From the NCBI RefSeq assembly GCF_902859855.1, contig NZ_CADIKH010000007.1, positions 124,001 through 188,000 of the forward strand: a stretch of 64,000 nt of DNA, given 5' to 3'. Under the pieces are notes generated by a model that saw only the letters and a program-made list of their open reading frames with translations, was not told where the DNA came from and made no database searches. Both the position numbers and the translations under genes were made by a program. Positions 54,755 to 64,000 of this stretch are shown one piece after another. The DNA comes from Paraburkholderia humisilvae (GTDB lineage: Bacteria > Pseudomonadota > Gammaproteobacteria > Burkholderiales > Burkholderiaceae). Each line of letters starts with the position of its first letter. Positions within the stretch are counted from its first letter, which is position 1.

Positions 54755-55579
54755 TTATTGCAGGATCAGCAGCAACTGCGCGTCCGCATGCTCGCCGGGT
54801 GCACGCGCGAAGCCGCTTCGCACATAGCGATGCCAGCGCCCGATGATGTAGCTCAGCAGCAGATTCGCGCGGACCGCAGGATCGTAGTCGGCGGGCAGCG
54901 GCACTGCGAGGTCGGCTGCCGCCGCGGTGCTCAGACCGGCCGGCCGCGGCATCGGGGCCGCGTCTTTGCCATCCGCTACGTCATCGACGAGGCTGACTGT
55001 GCTTGCCGGGTGAACCGCACTCGCGGCGTTTCCGTTCTGCCCGTTCGCTTCGGTGATGCCCACACGCAGGCATTGCTTCAGCGACGTTTCGATCCGTTCC
55101 AGTATCTGGTTCACGCGCTCGGTCAGCCGTTCATGCTCGCCGACCAGCGCCTCGCACGTCAGCACGCGGGTCATGCCGGGGTTTTTCGCGGAGAAATTCA
55201 GCAGTGTCAGCGCGATCGCGCGTGCCTGCAGCACACCGTTCGGCTCTTTCGTGACGATCTGGTTGATCAGGCCGAACAGCGTCTGCTCAATAAACTCGAT
55301 CAGCCCCTCGAACATTTGCGCCTTGCTCGCAAAGTGCCGGTACAGCGCGGCCTCGGAGACCCCGAGGCGCGCGGCCAACGCCGCCGTCGTGATCTTTTCG
55401 TTTTTCGGCGCTTCGAGCATCGCCGCGAGCGTTTGCAGAATGTGGACGCGGCGCTCGCCCGGCTTCAGGCGGGCCGCGCGGCCGCCGTTGCCGTTCGCGT
55501 CGGCGGCGCTGTTGCGCTCGCCAGATTGGTCCGGCTGGTCTTCGGTTACGGCCTCGTCATGCTTGCGGATCGGCTGCAT
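54755..55579 (-). CDS. slmA: Nucleoid occlusion factor SlmA (TetR family)
   Basis: A 274-residue TetR-fold protein. The helix-turn-helix region shows ITTAALAARLGVSEAALYRHF followed by KAQMFEGLIEFIEQTLF, the SlmA-type sequence that binds chromosomal sites and blocks FtsZ assembly over unsegregated DNA. Compared with E. coli SlmA (198 residues) it has a longer N-terminus and an inserted low-complexity loop of about 50 residues near 175-225. ATG 55579 has AAGGGA upstream. The start overlaps the 3' end of the HAD gene by 34 bases; metX follows after about 290 bases. Confidence 0.85.
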   Translation of the reverse strand: MQPIRKHDEAVTEDQPDQSGERNSAADANGNGGRAARLKPGERRVHILQTLAAMLEAPKNEKITTAALAARLGVSEAALYRHFASKAQMFEGLIEFIEQTLFGLINQIVTKEPNGVLQARAIALTLLNFSAKNPGMTRVLTCEALVGEHERLTERVNQILERIETSLKQCLRVGITEANGQNGNAASAVHPASTVSLVDDVADGKDAAPMPRPAGLSTAAAADLAVPLPADYDPAVRANLLLSYIIGRWHRYVRSGFARAPGEHADAQLLLILQ

Positions 55580-56334
55580 GTCTGTCGTCCCTTCAGTCGC
55601 GCCGAGCGGTTGCCCAGTCGTAGCGATTTTAACGAACGAATGCGCCAGTCGACATAATGCGGGCGCCCGGTGCCCGGCAACTGCGCGGGGCGGCCGTCCG
55701 CGCGCGCCCGGCGCGGCAGGTGGCCGACGATCCACACGGTGCGCAGGCCAAGCCGCTTATAGCTTTTCAGGTGCCCGCGCGTGTCTTCGACAAGGATCGC
55801 GTCGGCGAGGCGTACGTTCGCATCGCGCATCGCCTTGCGCAGCATCGCCGGGTCGGGCTTCGCGCGCCAGCCGCGGCGATCGCGCATATGCTCGACCGCA
55901 ATCACGCGCTCGAACAGCCGCTCGATGCGCAACTCCGCGAGCACTGCGTGCGCGTAGGCCTGCGGACCGTTCGTCAGCACCATCTTGCGGCCCGGCAGCG
56001 CGGCGATCAGGCGGGCGAGGCCGCGCTCGCAACGCAGCATCGTGCGCAGATCGGGGAACGTGTGGACGACTTTCAGAAAATCGTGAGGATCGACCGGATG
56101 ATGACGCGCAAGGCCGAGCAGCGTCGCACCGTAGCGTTGCGTATAGCTGACGCGCAACCAGTCGGCTTCTTCGTGTTCGACTTGCAGCGCGTCGATGATG
56201 TACTGCGTCATCGCGCTGTTGATCGCGGGGAAAATCGCGTGCGATGCACGGTGTAGCGTGTTGTCGAGATCGAACAGCCAGACCGGGCTGCCGGCCTCGA
56301 TCGGCGGGCGGCGTTTCTTGCGTTCAGGGCGCAT
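55546..56334 (-). CDS. HAD-family pyrimidine 5'-nucleotidase
   Basis: A 262-residue haloacid dehalogenase-type phosphatase. Motif I is FDLDNTLH with the nucleophilic aspartate, motif II is LTNGP, and motif III/IV lie in AKPDPAMLR and VEDTRGHLK. This matches the SDT1/PHM8-like pyrimidine 5'-nucleotidase group. A basic C-terminal tail of about 45 residues lies mostly in the part that overlaps slmA. The coupling with slmA is conserved in beta-proteobacteria as far as I know. Confidence 0.88.
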   Translation of the reverse strand: MRPERKKRRPPIEAGSPVWLFDLDNTLHRASHAIFPAINSAMTQYIIDALQVEHEEADWLRVSYTQRYGATLLGLARHHPVDPHDFLKVVHTFPDLRTMLRCERGLARLIAALPGRKMVLTNGPQAYAHAVLAELRIERLFERVIAVEHMRDRRGWRAKPDPAMLRKAMRDANVRLADAILVEDTRGHLKSYKRLGLRTVWIVGHLPRRARADGRPAQLPGTGRPHYVDWRIRSLKSLRLGNRSARLKGRQTCSRSASMTRP

Positions 56335-56705
56335 GGTTTGAATAGGTGTACCGGGCGGTCAGCGTTGGCCGGGCGCAGCGGTATGCGGTTCGGTCGCCGG
56401 CTTGCGCGGCAGACGAACACGCGAACGACTGCGTAGTTGCGCGAATTCATCAGTATGCCCCGTATCTTGCGCGTTGCGGCGTCGGGCTTCGTGTCCAGAA
56501 TTGCGCTTCTGGCGACGCCGGACTGGCGCGTCATAAACGGGAAGGGAGGGCGAAGGGGGTAGAGCCTGGCCTCGACATACAGCCGGATGAGGGCGCGCCG
56601 GCCGATCGGAACGCCAGCATGCGAGGAAGGCGCGCAATGGCCTGGATGCTCGACGGGTGGAACGCTGTGGCCGGTGCGCGGGCCGGCTTGGTCGCTGGAC
56701 GCGGC
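56335..56705. other. Intergenic region between argB and the HAD gene
   Basis: About 370 bases on the same-strand gap. Several short frames exist but none has a ribosome-binding site or protein-like composition. I see no hairpin terminator or convincing promoter. Confidence 0.5.
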
Positions 56706-58088
<1,383 letters not shown>

Positions 58089-58205
58089 CAATCCGGCAGG
58101 CCGCACCGTCGCCGTCGACCGGCGTCACCTGTTGCGCCAGTGACACAATGACGCGGCGCACCTTCAGGGGCCCGAACGGGTGCTTTCAGCGGTTAAACTG
58201 GCACG

Positions 58206-59507
58206 ATGCATCGCATCACGGTCACCGGCCGGGTCAATCTCGGACATCTTTTCTGGCTGCGCAGCCTCGCCATCATCGGCCAGTTGCTGACCATCGCGTT
58301 CGTCCAGATTTTCGTCGGCGTGACGCTACCGCTGTCCGCCATGCTGCTCGTCATCGGGCTCGAGGTCGTTTTCAACGGCTTTACGTGGCTGCGTGTCGCG
58401 CAGCAGCGGCCCGAATCCAGCATCGAACTGTTCGGGCAGATCTGGGTCGATCTGGGCGCGCTGTCGGCGTTGCTCTTTCTGTCCGGCGGCACGACCAACC
58501 CATTCGTGTCGCTGTATCTGCCATCGCTTGCGATCGCCGCGGCCGTGCTGCCGTGGCACTTGATGATATGGCTCGCCGCGTTCGCGGTCGCATGCTATGC
58601 GGTGCTCGGTTTCGAGTCGGTGCCGCTGAACCTGGACAACCCCGCGAACCTGTTCGACTACTACCGCGCCGGCATGTGGGTGAACTTCACGGTCAGCGTC
58701 GGACTGATCGCGTGGTTCGTGGCGCGCATGTCGCAGGCGCTGCGCCAGCGCGATGCGGCGCTCGGCGACGCGCAGCAGCGGCTGTTGCGCGACGAGCGTG
58801 CGGTCGCGCTCGGCGTGCAGGCGGCGACCGTCGCGCACGAGATCGGCACGCCGCTTTCGACGATTGCGATGCTCACCGAAGAATTGCGTGACGCGGCGCG
58901 TACCGACGCGGGACTGAAACCGTATGCGGCCGACCTCGACCTGCTCGAGCAGCAGATGTCAATGTGCACGTCCGCACTCGCCCGGCTTCGCAGCCGCGCG
59001 TCGACGCCGGGTACACGCCTGGCGGTCGGCGAGTGGCTCGATTCGTTCGTCCAGCAATGGCGGCTGCGCCACCCGCATGTCGAGCTCGATACGCTCGCGG
59101 TAGCGCCGGCTGGCGCCGTGCTCGACGACACGGTCGCGGTCGGCCAGATCCTGACAATTCTTCTCGACAATGCCGCGCGTGCAAGCCGCGATCACGTCAC
59201 ACTGAAAGCGTCGCTGGTCGAGCCCGAAGGCGTGATCGAATTCGAAGTGTGCGACGCCGGGCCCGGTATTCCCGCATCACTGCGCGGCTCGCTCGGCTCG
59301 GCGCCGGTCGATAGCACGCAGGGCGGCCACGGCGTCGGCCTTTATCTCGCGTTTTCGGCGGCAGCGCGCCTCGGCGGCCTGATCGAGCTGACCGACGTGC
59401 AGGAAAAAAGGCCGCGCGGCACGCGCGCGGTGCTGCGGTTGCCGGTGGCGGCTTTCGATTCATCCGGCGCGGGCTTCGCGTCGTCCAACAAGGAGAAGCA
59501 GGCATGA
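58206..59507 (+). CDS. regB: RegB/PrrB-like redox sensor histidine kinase
   Basis: A 433-residue inner-membrane kinase. About six membrane helices (residues 15-180) contain the quinone-sensing motif GGTTNPF (residues 94-100) of the RegB family. The HisKA region has the phosphorylated histidine in VAHEIGTPLSTIAM, followed by a HATPase domain with DNAARAS, DAGPGIP and GVGLYLA. The RegB family controls respiration, carbon and nitrogen metabolism according to the ubiquinone redox state. It overlaps its regulator gene by four bases. Confidence 0.9.
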   Translation: MHRITVTGRVNLGHLFWLRSLAIIGQLLTIAFVQIFVGVTLPLSAMLLVIGLEVVFNGFTWLRVAQQRPESSIELFGQIWVDLGALSALLFLSGGTTNPFVSLYLPSLAIAAAVLPWHLMIWLAAFAVACYAVLGFESVPLNLDNPANLFDYYRAGMWVNFTVSVGLIAWFVARMSQALRQRDAALGDAQQRLLRDERAVALGVQAATVAHEIGTPLSTIAMLTEELRDAARTDAGLKPYAADLDLLEQQMSMCTSALARLRSRASTPGTRLAVGEWLDSFVQQWRLRHPHVELDTLAVAPAGAVLDDTVAVGQILTILLDNAARASRDHVTLKASLVEPEGVIEFEVCDAGPGIPASLRGSLGSAPVDSTQGGHGVGLYLAFSAAARLGGLIELTDVQEKRPRGTRAVLRLPVAAFDSSGAGFASSNKEKQA

Positions 59508-60046
59508 GCGATATGAATTTCCTCGTGATCGACGATGATGAGGTGTTCTCCGGCATCCTCGCGCGCGGTCTCACGCGGCGCGGCTACACGGTGGCCGAGG
59601 CGCACAACGCCGACGACGCGATCCGCCTTGCGAACCAGCAGAAGTTCGGCCAGATCACAGTGGATCTGCATCTGGGCAAGGACTCCGGGCTCAATCTCGT
59701 TGCACCGCTGCGTGAGTTGCAGCCGAACGCACGCATGCTGGTGCTGACCGGCTACGCGAGCATCGCAACCGCGGTGCAGGCCGTGAAGGACGGGGCGGAC
59801 AACTATCTGGCGAAGCCGGCCAATGTCGAGACGATTCTCGCGGCGCTGCAGAGCGAGGCGAGCGCGGTGCAAGCGGAGGACGCGCTCGAGCATCCGACGC
59901 CGCTGTCGGTCGCACGCCTCGAGTGGGAGCATATCCAGCGCGTACTGGCGGAAAACGGCGGCAATATCTCGGCGACCGCCCGCGCGTTAAACATGCATCG
60001 GCGCACGTTGCAGCGCAAGCTGGCCAAGCGGCCGGTCAAACAATAG
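59504..60046 (+). CDS. regA: RegA/PrrA-like response regulator
   Basis: A 180-residue regulator with an N-terminal receiver domain (acidic pocket DDDE at 10-13, phospho-acceptor D54 in VDLHLGKDSGL, LAKPA lysine) and a C-terminal Fis-type helix-turn-helix (NISATARALNMHRRTLQRKL), the domain arrangement and length of RegA/PrrA/ActR. The ATG overlaps the kinase stop (ATGA). It ends at a strong terminator shared with hslU. Confidence 0.92.
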   Translation: MSDMNFLVIDDDEVFSGILARGLTRRGYTVAEAHNADDAIRLANQQKFGQITVDLHLGKDSGLNLVAPLRELQPNARMLVLTGYASIATAVQAVKDGADNYLAKPANVETILAALQSEASAVQAEDALEHPTPLSVARLEWEHIQRVLAENGGNISATARALNMHRRTLQRKLAKRPVKQ

Positions 60047-60106
60047 CGGCGCGCGCACGAAGCGTTCATAGCGTTCACAGCGGTCGAATCCGCGGACAGC
60101 AACGAA

Positions 60107-60143
60107 AAACGGGCGGCTTCGCGTGAAGCCGCCCGTTCTGTTT
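60107..60143. terminator. Bidirectional terminator between regA and hslU
   Basis: Perfect 13-bp arms (60108-60120, 60125-60137) with a four-base loop; AAAAAC precedes the left arm, giving a T run on the minus strand, and CTGTTT follows the right arm. The genes on both sides converge here. Confidence 0.85.
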
Positions 60144-60199
60144 ACTACCGGTGCCCGTTGCTGGGCGCATGGCCGGCGCAAGCTGCCGGACCGCGCCGA

Positions 60200-61540
60200 T
60201 TACAGTACGTAGCGCGAAAGATCTTCGTCGTCCGCGACCTCGTTCAGTGCGCGATCGACATACGTGGCATCGATCATCACGCTTTTGCCTGCATGATTGC
60301 CGGCTGCGAACGACACTTCTTCGAGCAGCTTCTCGATGACGGTATAGAGCCGCCGCGCACCGATGTTCTCAGTTTTCTCATTGACCGAGAACGCAATTTC
60401 CGCGAGGCGCCGGATGCCGTCATCGGCGAATTCGAGGTGCACGTCTTCGGTTTCGAGCAGCGCCTGGTATTGCTTGACGAGGCTTGCATCAGTGGCGACC
60501 AGAATCGCTTCGAAGTCTTTCACCGACAGCGAATCGAGCTCGACGCGAATCGGGAAACGCCCTTGCAGCTCAGGAATCAGATCGCTCGGCTTGGCCAGAT
60601 GGAACGCGCCGCTCGCGATGAACAGGATGTGATCGGTCTTCACCATCCCGTACTTCGTATTGATCGTGGTGCCTTCGACAAGCGGCAGCAAGTCGCGCTG
60701 CACGCCCTGGCGCGACACTTCACCGCCGCCGGCTTCGTTGCGCGACGCGATCTTGTCGATTTCGTCGAGGAAGACGATGCCGTTCTGCTCGACGTTCTGC
60801 ACCGAGCGCGTCTTGACTTCCTCGTCGTTGAGCATCTTCGACGCTTCCTCGTCGGTCAGCAGCTTGAGCGCTTCTTTCACCTTCAGCTTGCGGCGCGTCT
60901 TCTTGCCACCGCCCAGATTCGCGAACATCGAGCGGATCTGCTCGGTCATGTCTTCCATGCCCGGCGGCCCCATGATGTCCATGCCGGTCGCGGGCGCCTC
61001 GATGTCCAGTTCGATTTCCTTATCGTCGAGCTGACCTTCGCGCAGCCGCTTGCGGAATGTCTGACGTGTCGAATTCGGTTCGTCGTGGTGATCGGTGCCG
61101 CCCGAACCGAAGCCGACCGGGCGCGCGCCCGGCAACAGGATATCGAGGATGCGGTCTTCGGCCTGATCCTGCGCCTTCGTACGCACCTTGCGCATTTCGG
61201 TTTCGCGCGTCTGCTTGACCGAAATCTCCATCAGGTCGCGCACGATGCTGTCGACATCGCGGCCCACGTAACCCACTTCGGTGAACTTGGTCGCTTCGAT
61301 CTTGATAAACGGCGCATCCGCGAGCTTCGCGAGACGCCGCGCGATTTCCGTCTTGCCGACGCCGGTCGGTCCGATCATCAGAATGTTCTTGGGCGTAATT
61401 TCTTGCCGCAACGGGTCGGCGACTTGCTGGCGTCGCCAGCGATTGCGCAGCGCGACCGCGACGGCCCTTTTCGCGCGGTCCTGGCCGATGATGTGCTTGT
61501 CGAGTTCCGAGACGATCTCGGCGGGAGTCATGGTGCTCAT
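60200..61540 (-). CDS. hslU: ATPase subunit of the HslUV protease
   Basis: A 446-residue AAA+ unfoldase that feeds proteins to HslV. Walker A is GPTGVGKT (residues 57-64), Walker B lies in [11 protein letters not shown], and the pore-loop GYVG occurs in EVGYVGRDV. The intermediate domain and the C-terminal SRYVL tail that docks into HslV are intact. Its ribosome-binding site AAGGA overlaps the hslV stop codon, with the start nine bases after hslV, so the subunits are coupled. Confidence 0.97.
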   Translation of the reverse strand: MSTMTPAEIVSELDKHIIGQDRAKRAVAVALRNRWRRQQVADPLRQEITPKNILMIGPTGVGKTEIARRLAKLADAPFIKIEATKFTEVGYVGRDVDSIVRDLMEISVKQTRETEMRKVRTKAQDQAEDRILDILLPGARPVGFGSGGTDHHDEPNSTRQTFRKRLREGQLDDKEIELDIEAPATGMDIMGPPGMEDMTEQIRSMFANLGGGKKTRRKLKVKEALKLLTDEEASKMLNDEEVKTRSVQNVEQNGIVFLDEIDKIASRNEAGGGEVSRQGVQRDLLPLVEGTTINTKYGMVKTDHILFIASGAFHLAKPSDLIPELQGRFPIRVELDSLSVKDFEAILVATDASLVKQYQALLETEDVHLEFADDGIRRLAEIAFSVNEKTENIGARRLYTVIEKLLEEVSFAAGNHAGKSVMIDATYVDRALNEVADDEDLSRYVL

Positions 61541-61549
61541 CGTGGGTCC

Positions 61550-62086
61550 TTACTCGATCGTTTCGATGACGCGATTGTGGTTCGTGTAGATGCACATGTC
61601 GCCGGCAATCTCCAGCGATTTTTCGACGATTTCACGCGCCGACAATGCCGTGTTGTCCACGAGCGCCTTGGCCGCGGCTTGCGCGTACGCGCCGCCCGAG
61701 CCGATTGCGCAGATGCCGCCTTCCGGGTCGAGCACATCGCCGTTACCGGTGATGACAAGCGTCGATTGCGCGTCGGCAGCGATCAGCATCGCCTCGAGCC
61801 GGCGCAGCATGCGGTCGGTGCGCCAGTCTTTCGCGAGCTCGACGGCGGCGCGCGTCAGGTTGCCCTGATGCTTTTCCAGCTTCGCTTCGAAGCGATCGAG
61901 CAGTGAAAAGGCGTCGGCCGTGCCGCCGGCGAACCCGACCAGCACCTTGCCGCTGTAGATGCGGCGGACCTTCTTGGCGCCGCCTTTCATGACGATGTTG
62001 CCGAGTGTCACCTGGCCATCGCCGCCTAGCGCGACCTGGTCATCGCGGCGCACGGAGACGATTGTCGTGCCGTGAAATTGCTCCAT
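61550..62086 (-). CDS. hslV: Protease subunit HslV
   Basis: A 178-residue proteasome-like N-terminal nucleophile hydrolase. The catalytic threonine follows a short propeptide (MEQFHG then TTIVSV), and the [18 protein letters not shown] and [11 protein letters not shown] segments are conserved. ATG 62086 has AAGGA seven bases upstream. A longer frame to 62197 is not supported. A heat-shock-like promoter lies 120 bases upstream. Confidence 0.97.
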   Translation of the reverse strand: MEQFHGTTIVSVRRDDQVALGGDGQVTLGNIVMKGGAKKVRRIYSGKVLVGFAGGTADAFSLLDRFEAKLEKHQGNLTRAAVELAKDWRTDRMLRRLEAMLIAADAQSTLVITGNGDVLDPEGGICAIGSGGAYAQAAAKALVDNTALSAREIVEKSLEIAGDMCIYTNHNRVIETIE

Positions 62087-62205
62087 ATGCGTTCCTTTTG
62101 CAAAACTGATAAGACGCGGTGCCGGCGCTGCGTCACCGCGAAAATCCGTGACAGCGGACGGCGCGCGACCGCTTCGCGGTGCGCGCGTGCAACGCATTCG
62201 GTTTA

Positions 62206-62232
62206 TTTTAGGGCTTGCGAGCCCATATCAAG
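62206..62232 (-). promoter_or_regulatory. Sigma32-like promoter of hslVU
   Basis: On the minus strand CTTGAT (62232-62227) is followed after 13 bases by CCCTAAAA (62213-62206). This resembles the heat-shock consensus CTTGAA, 13-15 bases, CCCCATNT. hslVU is a heat-shock operon in other bacteria. The spacer contains a GGGCT/AGCCC dyad. TAAAAT could also serve as an ordinary -10 box. Confidence 0.55.
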
Positions 62233-62440
62233 GGCTGCCGCGGCAGGCGCTCTGGAAAACTCTGTGCGCAATATCCGAGAGTTTCGACAGAAGAATCTGA
62301 ATGGTCCGGTAAATCGTGCGTGATATCACGAACCGGTACGGGCGAAGCTTACCGGCTGACATGCGCGCCGCGCTTTCGCCGCGCGGCGCGACCACCAGGG
62401 ACTCAACTGAGGACCATTGCGGGACCACTGCAGGACCACA

Positions 62441-62472
62441 AAACAAAAGAGGCGCACGAACCCGTGCGCCTC
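62441..62472 (-). terminator. Terminator of dksA
   Basis: Perfect 10-bp arms GAGGCGCACG and CGTGCGCCTC (62449-62458, 62463-62472) with a four-base loop; on the minus strand they are followed by TTTTGTTT. It lies 51 bases after the dksA stop. Confidence 0.85.
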
Positions 62473-62523
62473 CTGAAGAAGCAGCGATAAGGACGCGGGC
62501 CCCGGGCCGCGCCTTGCCGACGG

Positions 62524-62943
62524 TCAGTCGCCGAACAGCTTCTGGCGCAGCTCGCGGCGCTCCTGCGCTTCGAGCGACAGCGTGGCGGTCGGCCGCGCGA
62601 TCAGACGCGGGATGCCGATCGGCTCGCCGGTTTCTTCGCACCAGCCGTACTCGCCCGATTCGATCCGCGCGAGTGACTGCTGCACCTTCTTCAGCAGCTT
62701 GCGCTCGCGGTCGCGCGTGCGCAGTTCGAGCGCATGCTCTTCCTCGATCGTTGCGCGGTCCGCCGGGTCCGGCACGATCACGGTTTCGCGCAGATTTTCG
62801 GTGGTCTGGCCGGCATTGCGGAGAATTTCCGCCTGCAGCTGTTCGAGCCGGTTCTTGAAGAAAGCGAGCTGATCCTCGTTCATGTAATCCTTGTCGCTCA
62901 TCTTCAGGATTTCGGCTTCAGTCAAGAGTCGTTTCGTCGTCAT
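62524..62943 (-). CDS. dksA: DksA with a degenerate zinc finger
   Basis: A 139-residue RNA polymerase-binding factor that works with ppGpp in the stringent response. The coiled coil carries the tip motif DPADRA (D-x-x-D-x-A), which is needed for activity. The globular part keeps only the first of the four zinc-ligand cysteines: YGWCEETGEPIG where E. coli has CESCG, and TLSLEAQ where E. coli has C-x2-C. Such proteins can work without zinc, like DksA2 of Pseudomonas. ATG 62943 gives the usual N-terminus. A COG0523 GTPase gene lies upstream on the same strand, which fits a zinc-limitation context. Confidence 0.93.
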   Translation of the reverse strand: MTTKRLLTEAEILKMSDKDYMNEDQLAFFKNRLEQLQAEILRNAGQTTENLRETVIVPDPADRATIEEEHALELRTRDRERKLLKKVQQSLARIESGEYGWCEETGEPIGIPRLIARPTATLSLEAQERRELRQKLFGD

Positions 62944-63495
62944 CTGGCTTGCTTCTTCAATGTGAGGCAAACGGTGAGATTTGCCCGCACTTTCCTGTTG
63001 CCCGCATAGGCGCGTCAAAGACGCTCAATCTGCGCCGACGAACACGGACGGTGGGCTGTCGTGACGCCGAAGCGCCGATGCGGGGCCGAACTCCTCTGGA
63101 AACCGATCCACAGATACAGATACTCCCGAGGCAATGCTCCCTTGCAGCGCGCGTTATGAGCCGGCGTGCCTGCCGGCATATCGGCGTGTTGCCCGGATAA
63201 GGTTTTCCGGCGCCGTTGCTTGCCCGGCACGTTTGCGCGCTGACCGGGCGATTCGTTCTGTTTCTCCAGCGGGGCTGTATTGTAACTGAATCACAGTACG
63301 GCCCCGCAATCCGTGGCAATCTCTGTCACGACCCCGGATATCGTCAAAATATAACGCGGCAGTCGTCAAAAAGCGATGGTCCTGCGTACGTTAGACCGCA
63401 GGATCTTCGCGCGATTCGGGCCACCGCTTTCTTCGCACCCGCGCCGCACTTCAGACACGGCAAACGGGTGCAACCGCGCACAACCTCGCGCAGAG
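62944..63495. other. Long leader/intergenic region upstream of dksA
   Basis: About 550 bases between the COG0523 gene and dksA. It contains an imperfect inverted repeat GGGGCTGTA / TACGGCCCC (63271-63279, 63297-63305) and, on the minus strand, TACAAT (63284-63279) with TTGCGG (63309-63304) at a wide 19-base spacing, a possible dksA promoter. I saw no gene and no clear Zur palindrome. Confidence 0.5.
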
Positions 63496-64000
63496 TCAAG
63501 CAAGACATCCGTCGAGGCCATCGGTGATCAGGTCCTGCGGCAGCTCGATACCGATAAAGACCATCTTGTTGGTCTTCTTCTCGGCCGGTTGCCATTTCGC
63601 CGCGAGATCGCTGCCCATCATCTGATGCACGCCCTGGAATACCACCTTGCGATCGACGCCCTTCATATACAGCACGCCCTTGTAGCGCAACAGCCGCTCA
63701 CCGTAAATTTGCAGAATACCGCCAAGGAAGTCTTCCAGCTTGTTCGGATCGAACGGCCTGTCGCTGCGATACACGAACGATTTGATCTTGTCGTCGTGAT
63801 GCGCGTGATGATGGTGAGCGTGACCGTGATCGTGGCCTTCGTGATCGCAATGACCGTGCTCGTGATCGCAGTTCGCGTGGTCGTGGTCGTGGTGCGCGTG
63901 GTCGTGGTCGTCTTCGGCGAGGAAGTCCGGGTCGATCTCGAGCTTCGCGTTCAGGTTAAAGCCGCGCAGATCGAAAATTTCCTTGATGTCCGCATCGCCG
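63496..64000 (-). CDS. COG0523/CobW-family GTPase (5' part outside window)
   Basis: Only the last 168 residues are visible; the GTPase domain lies beyond the right edge. The visible part starts in DIKEIFDLRGFNLNAKLEIDPDF, which leads into a long His/Asp-rich segment (about 35 residues, more than 15 of them histidines, with two cysteines), and then the CobW C-terminal domain (SFVYRSDRPFDPNKLEDFL, YGERLLRYKGVLYMKG, ELPQDLITDGL). This is the pattern of zinc-handling G3E GTPases (YjiA/ZigA type), where the His-rich stretch binds metal. An ATG within the gene near 63774 is internal, not the start. Confidence 0.9.
   Translation of the reverse strand, partial: GDADIKEIFDLRGFNLNAKLEIDPDFLAEDDHDHAHHDHDHANCDHEHGHCDHEGHDHGHAHHHHAHHDDKIKSFVYRSDRPFDPNKLEDFLGGILQIYGERLLRYKGVLYMKGVDRKVVFQGVHQMMGSDLAAKWQPAEKKTNKMVFIGIELPQDLITDGLDGCLA

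Larger units (their letters stand above)
62087..62523. other. Intergenic region between dksA and hslV
   Basis: About 440 bases holding the hslVU promoter (62206-62232) and the dksA terminator (62441-62472). No coding region is apparent between them. Confidence 0.6.

Noticed and set aside
60158..61906. A 582-codon frame antisense to hslU and hslV
   Set aside because: It spans two well-conserved genes on the other strand, has no ribosome-binding site and no recognisable domain.

Overview
ORGANISM. The window is GC-rich with dense coding. It carries a gene order I associate with chromosome 1 of Burkholderiaceae (Paraburkholderia/Burkholderia/Trinickia type): gatCAB next to mreBCD-mrdA-rodA, metXW-ampG, hslVU next to a RegBA-type pair, rsmB-DUF4390-ntrYX, def-fmt, and a GTP-type PEP carboxykinase. 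The QueE protein has the CX14CX2C cluster motif known from Burkholderia multivorans. The species cannot be fixed from the sequence alone. LAYOUT 1: positions 1-12.7 kb are one end of a mobile genomic island. A tyrosine integrase (11463-12542) faces the 3' end of a tRNA-Lys(CUU) gene (12706-12781), and a relaxase is cut by the left edge. Between them lie a histidine phosphatase between two sets of direct repeats, a small membrane protein, a 2142-residue STAND NTPase with a nuclease-like N-terminus (an Avs-type anti-phage candidate), and a two-gene operon of a nucleotidyltransferase-fold protein (DUF6932-like) plus a protein I do not recognise. This operon is the best candidate here for an undescribed system. 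The far attachment site lies left of the window. LAYOUT 2: 12.9-29.4 kb is core genome. It holds a hotdog thioesterase, a frameshifted patatin, a D-2-hydroxyacid dehydrogenase, pckG, a LysR regulator with operator-like inverted repeats, topB, a thioredoxin, dprA, def-fmt, a LysE exporter, htpX and rsmB. LAYOUT 3: 29.4-37.4 kb has a tightly coupled rsmB/DUF4390/ntrY/ntrX-like string, tRNA-Phe with a clear promoter and terminator, the queuosine-precursor genes queC-queE-queD, an HpcH/HpaI aldolase and a Sel1-repeat protein. LAYOUT 4: 37.5-44.2 kb (minus strand) is the rod-shape cluster mreB-mreC-mreD-mrdA-rodA. From 44.6 to 48.0 kb gatC-gatA-gatB runs the other way. A palindromic repeat element has entered the end of gatA and supplies the gatB ribosome-binding site inside a hairpin. 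LAYOUT 5: 48.2-57.6 kb has ppk2, an exonuclease III gene and a minus-strand string argB, HAD phosphatase, slmA, then metX-metW-ampG-M48 peptidase. A SAM-II-type riboswitch with an extra hairpin precedes metX and could make the whole metX transcript respond to S-adenosylmethionine. LAYOUT 6: 57.8-64 kb holds a CWC-type cysteine-rich protein, a RegB/RegA-like redox two-component pair, hslV-hslU with a heat-shock-like promoter, a DksA with only one of the four zinc-finger cysteines, and a COG0523/CobW GTPase with a histidine-rich segment, cut by the right edge. The last two suggest a zinc-homeostasis link. No CRISPR array, rRNA operon or complete insertion sequence was seen.
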